59,205 nt of DNA from an uncultured Anaerolineae bacterium (GCA_937995825.1 CALKJO010000019.1:1-59205), one strand, 5' to 3'. Shown: positions 44,598-53,811, numbered from the stretch's first letter. Program-made: numbers and translations. The notes: generated from the sequence alone by a model not told the origin.

Positions 44598-46466
44598 TCA
44601 TAGGAAACGCTTTAGCCACCACTCGAAGCTCAGCAGTGACCAGATAAGCAGGCGGTTATTCTTCGCGCCGGAGGTATGCTCATCCAGTTTGGCGATGACA
44701 TAGGGCATTTGCAGATAATCGTAAATGCGCGCGCGCGGGCTGCGCAGCAGCGCATTGATATAGTCAATGCTTTCGCCGCGAAACCAGCTCGCATCTGGCG
44801 CGCTGAAGCCTTGTTTCACGCCCTCGGCGATCTCAGGCGGCATATGCCGGCTCATCGCTTTGCGCAGGATGGCTTTACCATCGCTGCGCTGGGCGGCGTA
44901 GCGCTGGCGCTTGATGACATCATCTTCGTCCATGCGCTGCGTTGGCTCATTCAGGTTCTTGAGCTTGAAGCGCGCTGGCAGCCGCATGGCGAAATCAACC
45001 AGATCATTATCCAAAAACGGCACGCGCGCTTCCAACGCATGCGCCATGCTCATTTTGTCTTCAACAACCAGCAGACCATGAAGAAAGGTCTTGATCTCGA
45101 AGTAGAGCGAGGCATTGAACAGGTCTTCGCTCGTCTCATAAGCCAGCGCGGCAGGTTCCATCACACCGCAGAAGATATCAAACGTGGAATGTCCGTTCAG
45201 TTCGCGAAACACATGCGGCTGAAAGAGCAGACTCTTATCCTCATCCGGAGTCAGGCGCTGCCAGAAGGCATAGTAATTCCGATAAAAATCGTCTTTACCG
45301 GCGCTGTCCATGCCGCGGTAATAGCGCCAGGGATAGCCGCCAAAAAGCTCGTCTCCACCTGAACCGGACAGCACGACCTTGACAAATTTACTCGCCAGCC
45401 GGGCGATATAGTAATTGGGGTAACACTGCCCCACGCGCGGGTCTTCCTGATGCCAGATCAGTTCGGGCATGACATGTTCCATGTCGCCTGCGTGCAGAAC
45501 GACCTCATAATGTTCTGTCTTGAAGAGATTCGCCATGACCTCTGCACGGGCGCGCTCATCAAAACCCAGCTCCAATCCAGAGGCGGAAGACAGATCAAAG
45601 CCGCAGGTGAACGTCATGATCCGCCCCAGATTTTGACGTGCAATCGCTGTGATCGATCCAGAGTCCATGCCGCCGCTCAGATAGGCGGCAACTGGCACAT
45701 CGCTGACCAACTGGCGCGTGACCGCCTGCCGAAATAGTCGAAACAGCTCCTCGGCTGCATCGTCTTCGCTGATAGAGGTGAGTTCGTCCTCAAATCGATA
45801 GTCCCAGTAGCGCGACTGGCGCACGCCGTCTCGGTCGATGCGCAGCATGCAGCCAGCCGGGAGCAGATGGATACCCTTAAAGAGGGTCTTGTCAGTGAGG
45901 ATATTCTGAAAGGTGAAATATTCGTTAAGCGCTTCTGTATCGACCGCACGGGGGACGCCAGGATAGGCTAGGATCGCTTTGATCTCCGAGGCGAAAACCA
46001 GCTTTTCGGCATCTCGATAATAGTACAGCGGCTTGACACCGAACCGATCACGCACAAGCAGCAGACATTTCCGAGCCTGATCCCAGACAGCGAAAGCGAA
46101 TTGACCATTGAAGTGCAGCACGCAGTTTGTCCCCCAGGCTTCATACGCGCGCAGGATGACTTCCGTGTCCGACTGCGAGACAAAAGTATGTCCAAGCGCT
46201 TGCAGGCGCGTTCTCAGCTCTTGAAAGTTGAACAGCTCGCCATTGTAAATCAGAATGACGCTGCCATCTGCATTTGACATCGGCTGCCGTCCACCCGGTG
46301 ACAGATCGATGATTGCGAGCCGTCGATGTGCGAATCCAACCGTGCCATCGGCGTAATGCCCCTCACCGTCAGGTCCGCGATGCGCAATTGCATCAGACAT
46401 CTGTTTCAGGTTCGGTTTTGAGACGGGCTGACCATCGAAGCGAAATACACCTGCAATCCCGCACAT
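44598..46466 (-). CDS. asnB: Asparagine synthase (glutamine-hydrolysing)-like protein
   Basis: A protein of about 622 residues. The start at 46466 is chosen because it exposes the catalytic Cys2 (MCGIAGVFRF) after Met removal; a 19-residue upstream extension in frame would destroy this. The glutaminase part has HRGPDGEG and YNGELFNF; the synthetase part has the ATP-pyrophosphatase loop YLSGGMDSGS and SGSGGDELFGGYPW. Classical AsnB makes asparagine, but homologues in polysaccharide clusters often transfer amide groups to sugars or lipid-linked intermediates. Its place between a glycosyltransferase and an epimerase gene favours the latter, without proof. Confidence 0.9.
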   Translation of the reverse strand: MCGIAGVFRFDGQPVSKPNLKQMSDAIAHRGPDGEGHYADGTVGFAHRRLAIIDLSPGGRQPMSNADGSVILIYNGELFNFQELRTRLQALGHTFVSQSDTEVILRAYEAWGTNCVLHFNGQFAFAVWDQARKCLLLVRDRFGVKPLYYYRDAEKLVFASEIKAILAYPGVPRAVDTEALNEYFTFQNILTDKTLFKGIHLLPAGCMLRIDRDGVRQSRYWDYRFEDELTSISEDDAAEELFRLFRQAVTRQLVSDVPVAAYLSGGMDSGSITAIARQNLGRIMTFTCGFDLSSASGLELGFDERARAEVMANLFKTEHYEVVLHAGDMEHVMPELIWHQEDPRVGQCYPNYYIARLASKFVKVVLSGSGGDELFGGYPWRYYRGMDSAGKDDFYRNYYAFWQRLTPDEDKSLLFQPHVFRELNGHSTFDIFCGVMEPAALAYETSEDLFNASLYFEIKTFLHGLLVVEDKMSMAHALEARVPFLDNDLVDFAMRLPARFKLKNLNEPTQRMDEDDVIKRQRYAAQRSDGKAILRKAMSRHMPPEIAEGVKQGFSAPDASWFRGESIDYINALLRSPRARIYDYLQMPYVIAKLDEHTSGAKNNRLLIWSLLSFEWWLKRFL

Positions 46467-46596
46467 AAGGTTGTTTGCTCCTTGGCATCCTGCGAAATGG
46501 AACCTGTGCCGGATCGTACCCATGCCGTATACGGAAATGTCCCTTACAAGCTGCTAAATCGCCCAGCGCCTAGCTGATCCAGACCGCCGCTTGCGC

Positions 46597-47568
46597 TCAT
46601 TCTAAAAGGCGCACTTTCAAGCCCTGCGAAATGCGCCATCTGATCACCTCACGCAGCCCATCGATCAGGGGCGTGGTGGCTTTGAAACCCAGCAGACGCT
46701 CAGCTTTTTCAGTGCTGCCGATGCGATGCTGCACAAACATCTTCTCCTGCGGACGATATTCGGGTTTAAGCGCCGACCCAGTCAGTTCCAGCAGCATATC
46801 GACCAGCTCATTGATCGTGGTGCGCACGCCCGTGCCAATATTGAAGCATTCATCGCTGACCTCTGCCTGTAAGCCGAGAATGTTCGCGCGCGCAACGTCA
46901 TGAACGTAAATGAAGTCGTAACTCTGGGAGCCATCACCAAAAATGATTGGGGGCTGACCGTCTGCGATCCGATCCAGAACACGCATGATCACGCTGACGT
47001 AAGTGCCTTTGTAATCCATACGTGGGCCGTAAACATTCATGTAGCGGTAGCCCACATAAGGGAGTTTGGTCTGCTCATACATTGCGCGAAACATCTGCTC
47101 ACCGGCGATCTTGGTCGCGCCGTACATCGTGCGGTTATTGAAGGGATGTTCCTCAGTCATTGGTACGCTGATCGCATCGCCATAGACCGATGCCGATGAT
47201 GAGTAGACAATCCGCTGCACGTTTAAATCGCGGGCGGCTTCGATCACATTGAACGTGCCGACAATGTTGACATCGAGCGCAGCGCGCGGATTGTCGACAC
47301 ATTCGCCTAGCCACAGCGCAGCAAGATGAAAAACACCATCCACCCCTTCCATTTCGCGGCGCAGGGTCAGGGTATCGGTGATTGAGGCGTCCACTACGCG
47401 AACGCGCGGGTCTTGCGCTGCCTGTTCGATATTGGCGCGTGTACCACGTGTGAAATTGTCGTAAATGATGATCTCCCGCGGTTGTTCCGCCAGGACTTGA
47501 TCGACAATGTGCGAGCCAATAAATCCGGCTCCGCCAATCACCATCAGGCGCTTGTCTTGAATAATCAC
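46597..47568 (-). CDS. NAD-dependent nucleotide-sugar epimerase (GalE/WbpP-like)
   Basis: A 323-residue extended SDR with the NAD loop IGGAGFIGSHIV, the SSSASVYGD catalytic strand and MYGATK (YxxxK), and the RYMNVYGPRM substrate segment. It belongs to the UDP-glucose/UDP-GlcNAc 4-epimerase group. First gene of the minus-strand polysaccharide cluster, so it probably sets the supply of a nucleotide sugar. A 130-bp gap follows before asnB, and a 265-bp gap upstream is shared with the divergent ABC binding-protein gene. Confidence 0.9.
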   Translation of the reverse strand: MIIQDKRLMVIGGAGFIGSHIVDQVLAEQPREIIIYDNFTRGTRANIEQAAQDPRVRVVDASITDTLTLRREMEGVDGVFHLAALWLGECVDNPRAALDVNIVGTFNVIEAARDLNVQRIVYSSSASVYGDAISVPMTEEHPFNNRTMYGATKIAGEQMFRAMYEQTKLPYVGYRYMNVYGPRMDYKGTYVSVIMRVLDRIADGQPPIIFGDGSQSYDFIYVHDVARANILGLQAEVSDECFNIGTGVRTTINELVDMLLELTGSALKPEYRPQEKMFVQHRIGSTEKAERLLGFKATTPLIDGLREVIRWRISQGLKVRLLE

Positions 47569-47765
47569 AAAGCTGTCCTTCTACTTGTGCAGCGGCTACG
47601 GCACATTGTATCACATACTCAGTTGGCGGGATGATTAAGGGCAAAAAGGTCAATCGCGCCCGAAAGTTTCTGTTCGGAGTGATGCAGCGGCGAAAAACAT
47701 GGCTCAAAATGCTGCTTGTCCTTGGTCAACCTAAGCGTGAAACTTAAAGAAAAATTAACAAGTGC

Positions 47766-47801
47766 TTGATGGAATTCATCAAATAAGTGTATACATTTAT
47801 T
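47766..47801 (+). promoter_or_regulatory. Promoter with overlapping GTATAC-centred operator
   Basis: A 20-bp near-perfect palindrome (47782-47801, 18 of 20 positions symmetric, centre GTATAC, TGTATACA core) sits 32 bases before the binding-protein start. TTGATG (47766-47771) and TATACA (47790-47795) with an 18-base spacer form a possible -35/-10 pair, so the palindrome covers the -10 box. FCD-type GntR regulators bind short palindromes of this style, and one is encoded at the end of the ABC operon. The rest of the 265-bp gap shows nothing clear. Confidence 0.5.
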
Positions 47802-47833
47802 GTAGCTGTCTATGCCAATCAAGGAGGTGCGTT

Positions 47834-48856
47834 ATGCGCAGTAAATTCTGGATTATCTTGCTGGCTGTTTTGATCGCCATTCCCGCTGCTGTCCTGCAAG
47901 CTCAACAGGAGCCATCCGGCACTGTGATCGCTTACAACACGCCGGAAAATTGGGCGAACTGGGGCGCGGTGCTTCGGGCATTCACCGAAGCAACGGGGAT
48001 TCAAGCCCCGTCCGATCCGAAAAACTCTGGTCAGACGTTGGCGGCACTAGAAGCGGAAGCAGCTTCCCCACTTGCGGATGTCGCTTATTATGGCATCGTC
48101 TTTGGTATTCAAGCGGCTGACAAAGGACTGGTAACGCCTTATCAGCCCGAGGGTTTTGACGAAATCCCTGAAAGCCTGCGCGATCCTGAGGGGCTGTGGA
48201 TGACCATTCATCAAGGTGCGGTCGCCTTTCTTGTTAACACGGATGAATTAGGCAGTGCGCCCGTGCCGCAGTGTTGGGCAGACCTGCTGAAGCCAGAGTA
48301 CGCGGGCAAGGTCGGATTTCTTGACCCGACACAGGCTGCCATCGGCTACTCGGTCATCACAGCGGCTAACATCGCCCTGGGCGGCGACTTTGAAAATTTT
48401 GAGCCGGGGATTGAGTATTTCCGCGCCCTGTACGAAAACGGCTTGACGCTGCCAGCGCAAACAGCCACCGCAATGGTGCAGCAGGGTGAAATTCCGATCC
48501 TGATCGATGCTGATTTCAACGGTTACAAGCTGGCAAATGTCGACGACGCGCCGATTGAAGTTGTGCTGCCTTGTGAAGGATCACTGGCTATCCCCTATGT
48601 GATCTCATTGGTGAAAGGCGGGCCGAACCCAGAAGCAGGCAAAGCGCTGATCGATTTCGTTTTGTCTGACGAAGGGCAGAGCTTGTTCGCTCAATCCTAT
48701 CTGCGCCCGATTCGCAGTGTAGAATTGGATCAATCAATCACGGAAGCTATCCTTCCGGCTGAAGAATACGAGCGGGTTGTGGCTGTTGACTACACCCAGA
48801 TGAACGCAGTGCGTCAGACTTACCTAGATTTGTGGAACGCTGAAGTCATCCAGTAG
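47834..48856 (+). CDS. ABC transporter substrate-binding protein (FbpA/PhnS-type, family 1)
   Basis: A 340-residue secreted protein. The signal peptide (KFWIILLAVLIAIPAAVLQAQ) has a likely signal peptidase I site after LQA; ATG 47834 follows AAGGAGG at the right distance, while an open frame extends upstream to 47762. Mature segments such as VIAYNTPENWANWG, DVAYYGIVFG, CWADLLKPEYAGKVGFLDP and a C-terminal FVLSDEGQSLFAQSYLRP match the group that binds iron, phosphonates, thiamine or polyamines. The ligand cannot be read from sequence. It feeds the permease pair and ATPase downstream. Confidence 0.92.
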   Translation: MRSKFWIILLAVLIAIPAAVLQAQQEPSGTVIAYNTPENWANWGAVLRAFTEATGIQAPSDPKNSGQTLAALEAEAASPLADVAYYGIVFGIQAADKGLVTPYQPEGFDEIPESLRDPEGLWMTIHQGAVAFLVNTDELGSAPVPQCWADLLKPEYAGKVGFLDPTQAAIGYSVITAANIALGGDFENFEPGIEYFRALYENGLTLPAQTATAMVQQGEIPILIDADFNGYKLANVDDAPIEVVLPCEGSLAIPYVISLVKGGPNPEAGKALIDFVLSDEGQSLFAQSYLRPIRSVELDQSITEAILPAEEYERVVAVDYTQMNAVRQTYLDLWNAEVIQ

Positions 48857-48870
48857 CTGGTTGATTGCAG

Positions 48871-48909
48871 CCAGGCACGGGTGATCAGAACTTGATCACC
48901 CGTGCCTGG
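48871..48909 (+). terminator. 17-bp perfect stem-loop between binding-protein and permease genes
   Basis: Perfect 17-bp arms (CCAGGCACGGGTGATCA and complement) with a 5-base loop GAACT. A short TTTG follows but no long U-run. It occupies most of the 69-bp gap between the binding-protein gene and the first permease. It most likely halts part of the transcription or protects the upstream mRNA end, raising binding-protein over permease expression. Confidence 0.7.
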
Positions 48910-48925
48910 TTTGTGAGTGTGTTGA

Positions 48926-49756
48926 ATGACACGACAGACCTCTTTCTTCCTTGTGCTGCCGCTGCTTGTCTTACTGGCAGTCTTTTTGCTCAACCCGCTG
49001 CTGGTGCTGTCGGTGCGTAGCGTGTATGTCAACGAAACCCTGACCTTTCAAAACTACACCGACAGCCTGACTAACCTTCGTTACGTGCGGGCGTTTGGGA
49101 ACACCGCCTTGGTTGCACTTGGCTCAACCTTGCTGGCGCTCCTTGTTTGCACGCCTACCGCCCTTTACATCGAACGTCATGGCGTTAAAAAATGGCTGGC
49201 GGTCGCCCTCACCATCCCGCTCAGCCTGCCTGGAATCGTCATTGGGTTTTTCGTGATCCTCAGCTTTGGTCGGCGCGGCGTTGTGCCGCTGTTCATCGAA
49301 AGCATCACTGGAGAACGCCAGCTTGACTTTGCTTACACTTTTTGGGGGCTTCTGCTGGGGTATTTCTACTTTCAGATACCGCGCGTTGTGCTTGTTCTGC
49401 GCGGCGCAGCGGCGGGTATCTCTCAGGATACCATCGATGCGGCGCGCACGCTTGGCGCATCTACACGGCGGCTCTACACGGATGTTATCCTGCCGGCGCT
49501 GCGCCCAGCGCTGATCAACGCGGCAAGTCTGAGCTTAGCCACTGCCTTCGGCGCGTTCGGCACAGCCGCCACCCTGAGCCGTGGTTTTCGAGTCTTGCCT
49601 TTGGAGATCGCGGCGGCATTTACAGAAAATTTTGAACCGGAACGCGCTGCCGCGCTCAGCCTCTTGTTGGCGCTCCTCACTACGTTCATCTTAGTCGTCC
49701 TCGGTGCTGTAGCGCAGCCGCACGTTCGCAAACCCAAATTTGAGGCAGAGCCGTGA
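48926..49756 (+). CDS. ABC transporter permease (FbpB/PhnU-type, first subunit)
   Basis: A 276-residue inner-membrane permease with about six helices (LVLPLLVLLAVFLLNPLLVL first). The EAA loop reads TIDAARTLGAS-RRLYTDVILPALRP (residues ~170-195), as in binding-protein-dependent permeases for iron, thiamine, phosphonate or polyamines. Its stop overlaps the GTG start of the second permease (GTGA), so the two are translated together. Confidence 0.92.
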   Translation: MTRQTSFFLVLPLLVLLAVFLLNPLLVLSVRSVYVNETLTFQNYTDSLTNLRYVRAFGNTALVALGSTLLALLVCTPTALYIERHGVKKWLAVALTIPLSLPGIVIGFFVILSFGRRGVVPLFIESITGERQLDFAYTFWGLLLGYFYFQIPRVVLVLRGAAAGISQDTIDAARTLGASTRRLYTDVILPALRPALINAASLSLATAFGAFGTAATLSRGFRVLPLEIAAAFTENFEPERAAALSLLLALLTTFILVVLGAVAQPHVRKPKFEAEP

Positions 49757-50535
49757 CATCAGACCCGATTGTGCGCATTGGTCGCATCTGTGCATGGAGT
49801 ACCGTTGTGCTGGTGCTGGCTCCTTTGCCGGTGCTGCTGGTAGTTGCCGCAAGCGCCAACTGGCAGCGCGGTTTAGCCTTCGGCTTCACCGATCGGTGGT
49901 TGATCGAGGCATGGGAACGCGCCGCGCCGTTTGCCTTGTTCAGCCTGCAACTGGGTCTAGTGGTGTTGGCGATTGATTTCGTGATCGGGCTGCCAGCGGC
50001 GTGGCTGCTGGCGCGGCGCGCATTTCTCGGCAGGCAGTTTCTCACCTCGCTGACGATGCTTCCGGTGGCAGTGCCGGGCATCGCCATCGGTCTCGGGCTG
50101 ATCCTCGCCTATCCCACGCTCAAAGCCGATGGCTGGCTGCTCATCGCGGGTCATGTGTTATACACGCTGCCGTTCGTCATCGGCAGTCTCACACCAGTGA
50201 TTGGGGATGCGAGCTTGCGTGAACAAGAAGTGGTGGCGCAGACATTGGGCGCGAATGCGTTACAGCGGCTGTTGTTCGTCACACTGCCCAAGCTCCAGCG
50301 CACCTTGACAGCGACCGCCGTGATGGTGTTCACGCTTTCCATGGGCGAGTTCAATGTGTCGTTTTTTCTCTTCACACCCGCCCAGAAACCGCTCCCCGTT
50401 GAACTTTATTCGGCATACATCACTGGTCGGCTAGAAGTCGCTGCGGCAACCACGGTCTGGTTTCTGCTTTTTGTGATTCCGGCTGCGATCCTGATTGAGC
50501 AGCTGGGCGGCAGTCGTCTGCGAGGGCAAGCCTAA
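49753..50535 (+). CDS. ABC transporter permease (FbpB/PhnV-type, second subunit)
   Basis: A 260-residue permease starting with GTG within the end of the first permease gene. About six helices, with GLPAAWLLARRAFLG, VAVPGIAIGLGLILAYP and the EAA-type loop EQEVVAQTLGANALQRLLFVTLPKL. A C-terminal FNVSFFLFTP helix is typical of this branch. The stop TAA shares its last base with the ATG of the ATPase gene, so all three proteins are translationally linked. Confidence 0.92.
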   Translation: MTSDPIVRIGRICAWSTVVLVLAPLPVLLVVAASANWQRGLAFGFTDRWLIEAWERAAPFALFSLQLGLVVLAIDFVIGLPAAWLLARRAFLGRQFLTSLTMLPVAVPGIAIGLGLILAYPTLKADGWLLIAGHVLYTLPFVIGSLTPVIGDASLREQEVVAQTLGANALQRLLFVTLPKLQRTLTATAVMVFTLSMGEFNVSFFLFTPAQKPLPVELYSAYITGRLEVAAATTVWFLLFVIPAAILIEQLGGSRLRGQA

Positions 50536-51554
50536 TGCACGCATCGTTACGTATCGAGCAAATTTCCTTTGCCTATCATAAACAGTTCGTCGTACAAGAC
50601 ATTTCGCTCGACGTTGAACCCGGTGAGATTGTCGTTCTTGTCGGACCGTCTGGATGCGGAAAGAGTACCCTGCTGCGATTAGTGGCAGGCTTGCTCCAGC
50701 CGCAGCACGGTCGCTTGCTGCTCAATGATCAAGACATCCAACAGCTGCCCACTCATGCGCGCTGTGTCGGCTGGGTTCCGCAAAGTTATGCCCTGTTCGA
50801 TCACCTCAGCGTCGCCGAGAACGTTGCTTTCGGTCTGCGGATGCAGTCTGTGCCAAAAGCGGAGCGCATGAAACAAGTACGCGCGATGCTTGAGCTGTGC
50901 CGCATCGCGGAATTGGCAAACCGCCATGTGAATGACCTTTCGGGGGGGCAGCGCCAGCGCGTCGCCATTGCGCGTGCGCTGGCAATCCGACCGCGGCTGC
51001 TGCTGTTGGATGAGCCGCTAGCCGCGCTTGATCCCCAACTGCGCCAGTCGCTGCGCAGCGATCTCGAAGCCCTGCTGCGCAGCAGCGGGGTTACAACCCT
51101 CTTCGTGACACACGATCAATCCGAAGCGCTTGCGCTCGCCGACCGGGTGGCGGTGATGCGTGCAGGAAAACTGGAGCAGTACGACACGCCAGAAAATTTG
51201 TGGAACACCCCTGCCAACGCCTTTGTCGCTGAATTTGTCAGTGGGGCTAAGGTGATCAAAGCTTATCGCCGAGATGCTCACACCATTGAAATTGCGCCTG
51301 GTTTGACGATCCAGCACGCAGGGCAGACCGCTGATATGTTCGTCGCTTTGCGCCCGTCCGACCTTGAAATTCATGCGAACGGCGCGCCTCTGCCGGTCGT
51401 TAGCTGTGAGTATGCTGGCGGCGCTTATCTGATTGGCTGCTGTCTGCCAGATGGATCGCTTATATACCTCAAGCACAACGTGCGTGTGCTAAGCGGCGCT
51501 TTGCTGCCGGTTGCATTTAACCTTCATCACAAACCCGTCGTCATCCCATCATGA
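50535..51554 (+). CDS. ABC transporter ATP-binding protein (PotA/FbpC/CysA-type)
   Basis: A 339-residue ATPase. The nucleotide-binding domain has Walker A GPSGCGKST, Q-loop VPQSYALFDHLSVAENV, signature LSGGQRQR, Walker B LLLLDEPLAALD and the switch His in FVTHDQSEA. A C-terminal TOBE-like domain (~residues 240-339, including VALRPSDLEIHANG) marks importers of the MOI/POPT kinds and often serves regulation. Last gene of the operon; it converges on the GntR gene with a 34-bp gap that shows no clear terminator. Confidence 0.94.
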   Translation: MHASLRIEQISFAYHKQFVVQDISLDVEPGEIVVLVGPSGCGKSTLLRLVAGLLQPQHGRLLLNDQDIQQLPTHARCVGWVPQSYALFDHLSVAENVAFGLRMQSVPKAERMKQVRAMLELCRIAELANRHVNDLSGGQRQRVAIARALAIRPRLLLLDEPLAALDPQLRQSLRSDLEALLRSSGVTTLFVTHDQSEALALADRVAVMRAGKLEQYDTPENLWNTPANAFVAEFVSGAKVIKAYRRDAHTIEIAPGLTIQHAGQTADMFVALRPSDLEIHANGAPLPVVSCEYAGGAYLIGCCLPDGSLIYLKHNVRVLSGALLPVAFNLHHKPVVIPS

Positions 51555-51588
51555 ATGCTCAATTGACAGCTCACGGCTTTGTCTTTGA

Positions 51589-52365
51589 TTAACTTTCATT
51601 CAGTGGCACGTCTGCCTGGTCGGGCATCATGGCTGCCAAGAGTGGAGTTACATGGCGCAGCGTCCAGCGCAGTGCGTCTTGATTAATTGACTCCGCCCTA
51701 AGTGGATCGCCCGCCTCCACAGCTTCAAACAGACGTTGATGAAAAACGAGCGACTCTGTGACCCGTTCCTCACCGGAGTAAGCCAGCCTGAGGTAGCGTT
51801 CAGCGTGTTCACGCAAGTAAATCACGCGGTGCAGCAGGCGTTCACGCTGTGTCACATGGTACAGCTGCAGTCGAAACAGCCATTCTTCCTGAAGGTAGGT
51901 CGCGAGAATCTCTATCTTGGCGAGCGTGTTAAGCCATTCGAGCTTTGCTCGCAGTTGGTCGATGATCGTTTGGTTGACACGCTCAGTGGCGACTCGCGCC
52001 GCTAGCCCTTCAATGCCAATGCGCAGTGCGTACAGTTCTTCGAACTCTTCTAAAGACAGCGGCGCAACTCTCACGCCGTGATTTGGCACAATTTCAACCA
52101 ATCCCTCCTGCTGAAGGGAGCGCATCGCCTCGCGTATGGGCGTGCGGCTCACGCCAAGCAGCTTCGCCAGCTCCACCTGCCGAAGCCATTCACCAGGGCG
52201 AAGCTCGCTGTACAAGATCATACGCCGCAGCTGCAGATAGACAGAGTCATGCGACAGATGCGCCTTGTCACTCTGCACATAACCTATCGACATTGAACGA
52301 CGCTCGATTGCGTCGGCTGCTTTGGGCCAACGCCGCCCGCGCCCTATGATTGGCTTATCACTCAT
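51589..52365 (-). CDS. GntR family regulator with FCD domain
   Basis: A 258-residue regulator. After a 40-residue basic leader comes the winged helix (QLRRMILYSELRPGEWL, LAKLLGVSRTPIREAMRSLQQEGLV) and then an all-helical FCD ligand-binding domain (LSLEEFEELYALRIGIEGLAAR to the end). Met25 (SIGYVQSD) is an alternative start. It is convergent with the ABC importer operon and probably represses it; the GTATAC palindrome at 47782-47801 is a candidate site, and a GTATAC core also lies in its own promoter gap. Confidence 0.92.
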   Translation of the reverse strand: MSDKPIIGRGRRWPKAADAIERRSMSIGYVQSDKAHLSHDSVYLQLRRMILYSELRPGEWLRQVELAKLLGVSRTPIREAMRSLQQEGLVEIVPNHGVRVAPLSLEEFEELYALRIGIEGLAARVATERVNQTIIDQLRAKLEWLNTLAKIEILATYLQEEWLFRLQLYHVTQRERLLHRVIYLREHAERYLRLAYSGEERVTESLVFHQRLFEAVEAGDPLRAESINQDALRWTLRHVTPLLAAMMPDQADVPLNES

Positions 52366-52379
52366 GATTTCTCGCAGCC

Positions 52380-52426
52380 TTTGGAGGCGTTAAAACTGCT
52401 AGACTCTCATGTAATATAGAGTATAC
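52380..52426. promoter_or_regulatory. Divergent gntR/asnS promoter gap with GTATAC core
   Basis: The 93-bp gap between the two divergent genes has an A+T-rich centre. On the + strand TTAAAA and TAATAT with a 16-base spacer could serve asnS; GTATAC at 52421-52426 matches the core of the palindrome ahead of the ABC operon and could give autoregulation of gntR. Flanking symmetry is poor, so this is a weak candidate. Confidence 0.25.
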
Positions 52427-52458
52427 AAGATCGCGTCTGCTAAATCACCTGATACAAC

Positions 52459-53811
52459 ATGACACGAGGTAAAACAGTGACTATCATTCGCATCAGCGAT
52501 CTGCCCGCGCACAATGGACAAGTGGTGACTCTGCGCGGCTGGGTCTATGACCGCACCGACAAAGGTAAGCTGCAGTTCATTCAACTGCGCGACGGCACAG
52601 GCATCGTGCAATGTGTGGCGTTCAAAAGAGAGATGGACGAAGCTGAGTTCGAGATCGCCAGCAAACTGACCCAAGAGTCGTCGATCATCGTCACCGGGAC
52701 AGTGCGCGCCGACCCGCGCGCGCCGGGCGTGCCGGGCGGATGGGAGCTGGGCATCAGCAAGCTGGAACTGGTGCAGATGGCGGAGGAATACCCGATCACG
52801 CCGAAGGAACACGGCGTCGAATTCCTGATGGACAACCGCCATCTCTGGCTGCGTTCCAAACGCCAATGGGCGATCCTGCGCATTCGCGCTGCCATCGTTC
52901 GCGCGCTGCGCAACTGGCTTGATGATCAGGGCTTTCTGCTGGTCGATACGCCGATCATCACACCGACCGCCGGCGAAAACACCACCAACCTCTTTCAAAT
53001 CGATTATTTCGGCGAGCCGGCGTATCTGGCGCAGACCGGGCAGCTTTACAACGAAGCCAACATGATGGCGTTCGGCAGGGTTTACTGCTTCGGACCGACC
53101 TTCCGCGCCGAAAAGTCCAAAACGCGCCGCCATCTGATGGAATTCTGGATGCTCGAACCGGAACTGGCATTCTGCTCGCTCGAAGAGCTGATGGAACTCG
53201 AAGAAGCCATGATCGCCCATGTGGTCGCGGCTGTGCTGGAAAAGCATCAGCCCGAACTGGCGATCTTAGAGCGCGACCTGTCGCGCCTGGAGGCGATCAA
53301 AGCGCCCTTCGCGCGCATCAGCTATGATGAAGCGGTTGAGCGGCTGCAAAAGCTCCATGCCGAGACCACCGATCCAGAGGCGAAAGCGGAGCTGGCGATT
53401 CAGTGGGGCGACGACTTCGGCAGCCCGCATGAGACCGCCATCGCCAACATGTTCGACCGCCCTGTTTTCGTCTATCACTATCCGACGGCGATCAAGGCGT
53501 TCTACATGGAGCCTGTCGCAGGGCGTCCTGAAGTCTGCCGCAGCGTCGATCTGCTCGCGCCGGAGGGCTACGGCGAGATCACCGGTGGAAGCGAGCGCAT
53601 CGCGGATGCGGCGCTGCTCGACAAACAGATCGCCACCATCGGCATCGACCCCTCCAACTACAAGTGGTATCTCGAACTGCGGCGCTTCGGAACCGTCCCG
53701 CACGCGGGTTTCGGTCTGGGTTTGGAGCGCACAGTCGCCTGGATTTGCGGGCTGCCTCACGTCCGCGAGACGATCCCCTACGCGCGGATGCTCAACCGCC
53801 ATTATCCGTGA
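52459..53811 (+). CDS. asnS: Asparaginyl-tRNA synthetase
   Basis: A 450-residue class IIb synthetase that charges tRNA-Asn. The N-terminal OB fold binds the anticodon (VTLRGWVYDRTDKGKLQFIQLRDGTG over two strands). The catalytic core has motif 2 FRAEKSKTRRHLMEFWMLE and motif 3 GLGLERTVAWICG. Motif 1 is in the VDTPIITPT region. Length is normal. The in-frame GTG at 52477, with GAGGT seven bases ahead, may be the real start since conserved sequence begins there. AspS/AsnS distinction is based on SKTRRHL rather than the AspS GLRADRQPEF-type motif. Confidence 0.95.
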   Translation: MTRGKTVTIIRISDLPAHNGQVVTLRGWVYDRTDKGKLQFIQLRDGTGIVQCVAFKREMDEAEFEIASKLTQESSIIVTGTVRADPRAPGVPGGWELGISKLELVQMAEEYPITPKEHGVEFLMDNRHLWLRSKRQWAILRIRAAIVRALRNWLDDQGFLLVDTPIITPTAGENTTNLFQIDYFGEPAYLAQTGQLYNEANMMAFGRVYCFGPTFRAEKSKTRRHLMEFWMLEPELAFCSLEELMELEEAMIAHVVAAVLEKHQPELAILERDLSRLEAIKAPFARISYDEAVERLQKLHAETTDPEAKAELAIQWGDDFGSPHETAIANMFDRPVFVYHYPTAIKAFYMEPVAGRPEVCRSVDLLAPEGYGEITGGSERIADAALLDKQIATIGIDPSNYKWYLELRRFGTVPHAGFGLGLERTVAWICGLPHVRETIPYARMLNRHYP

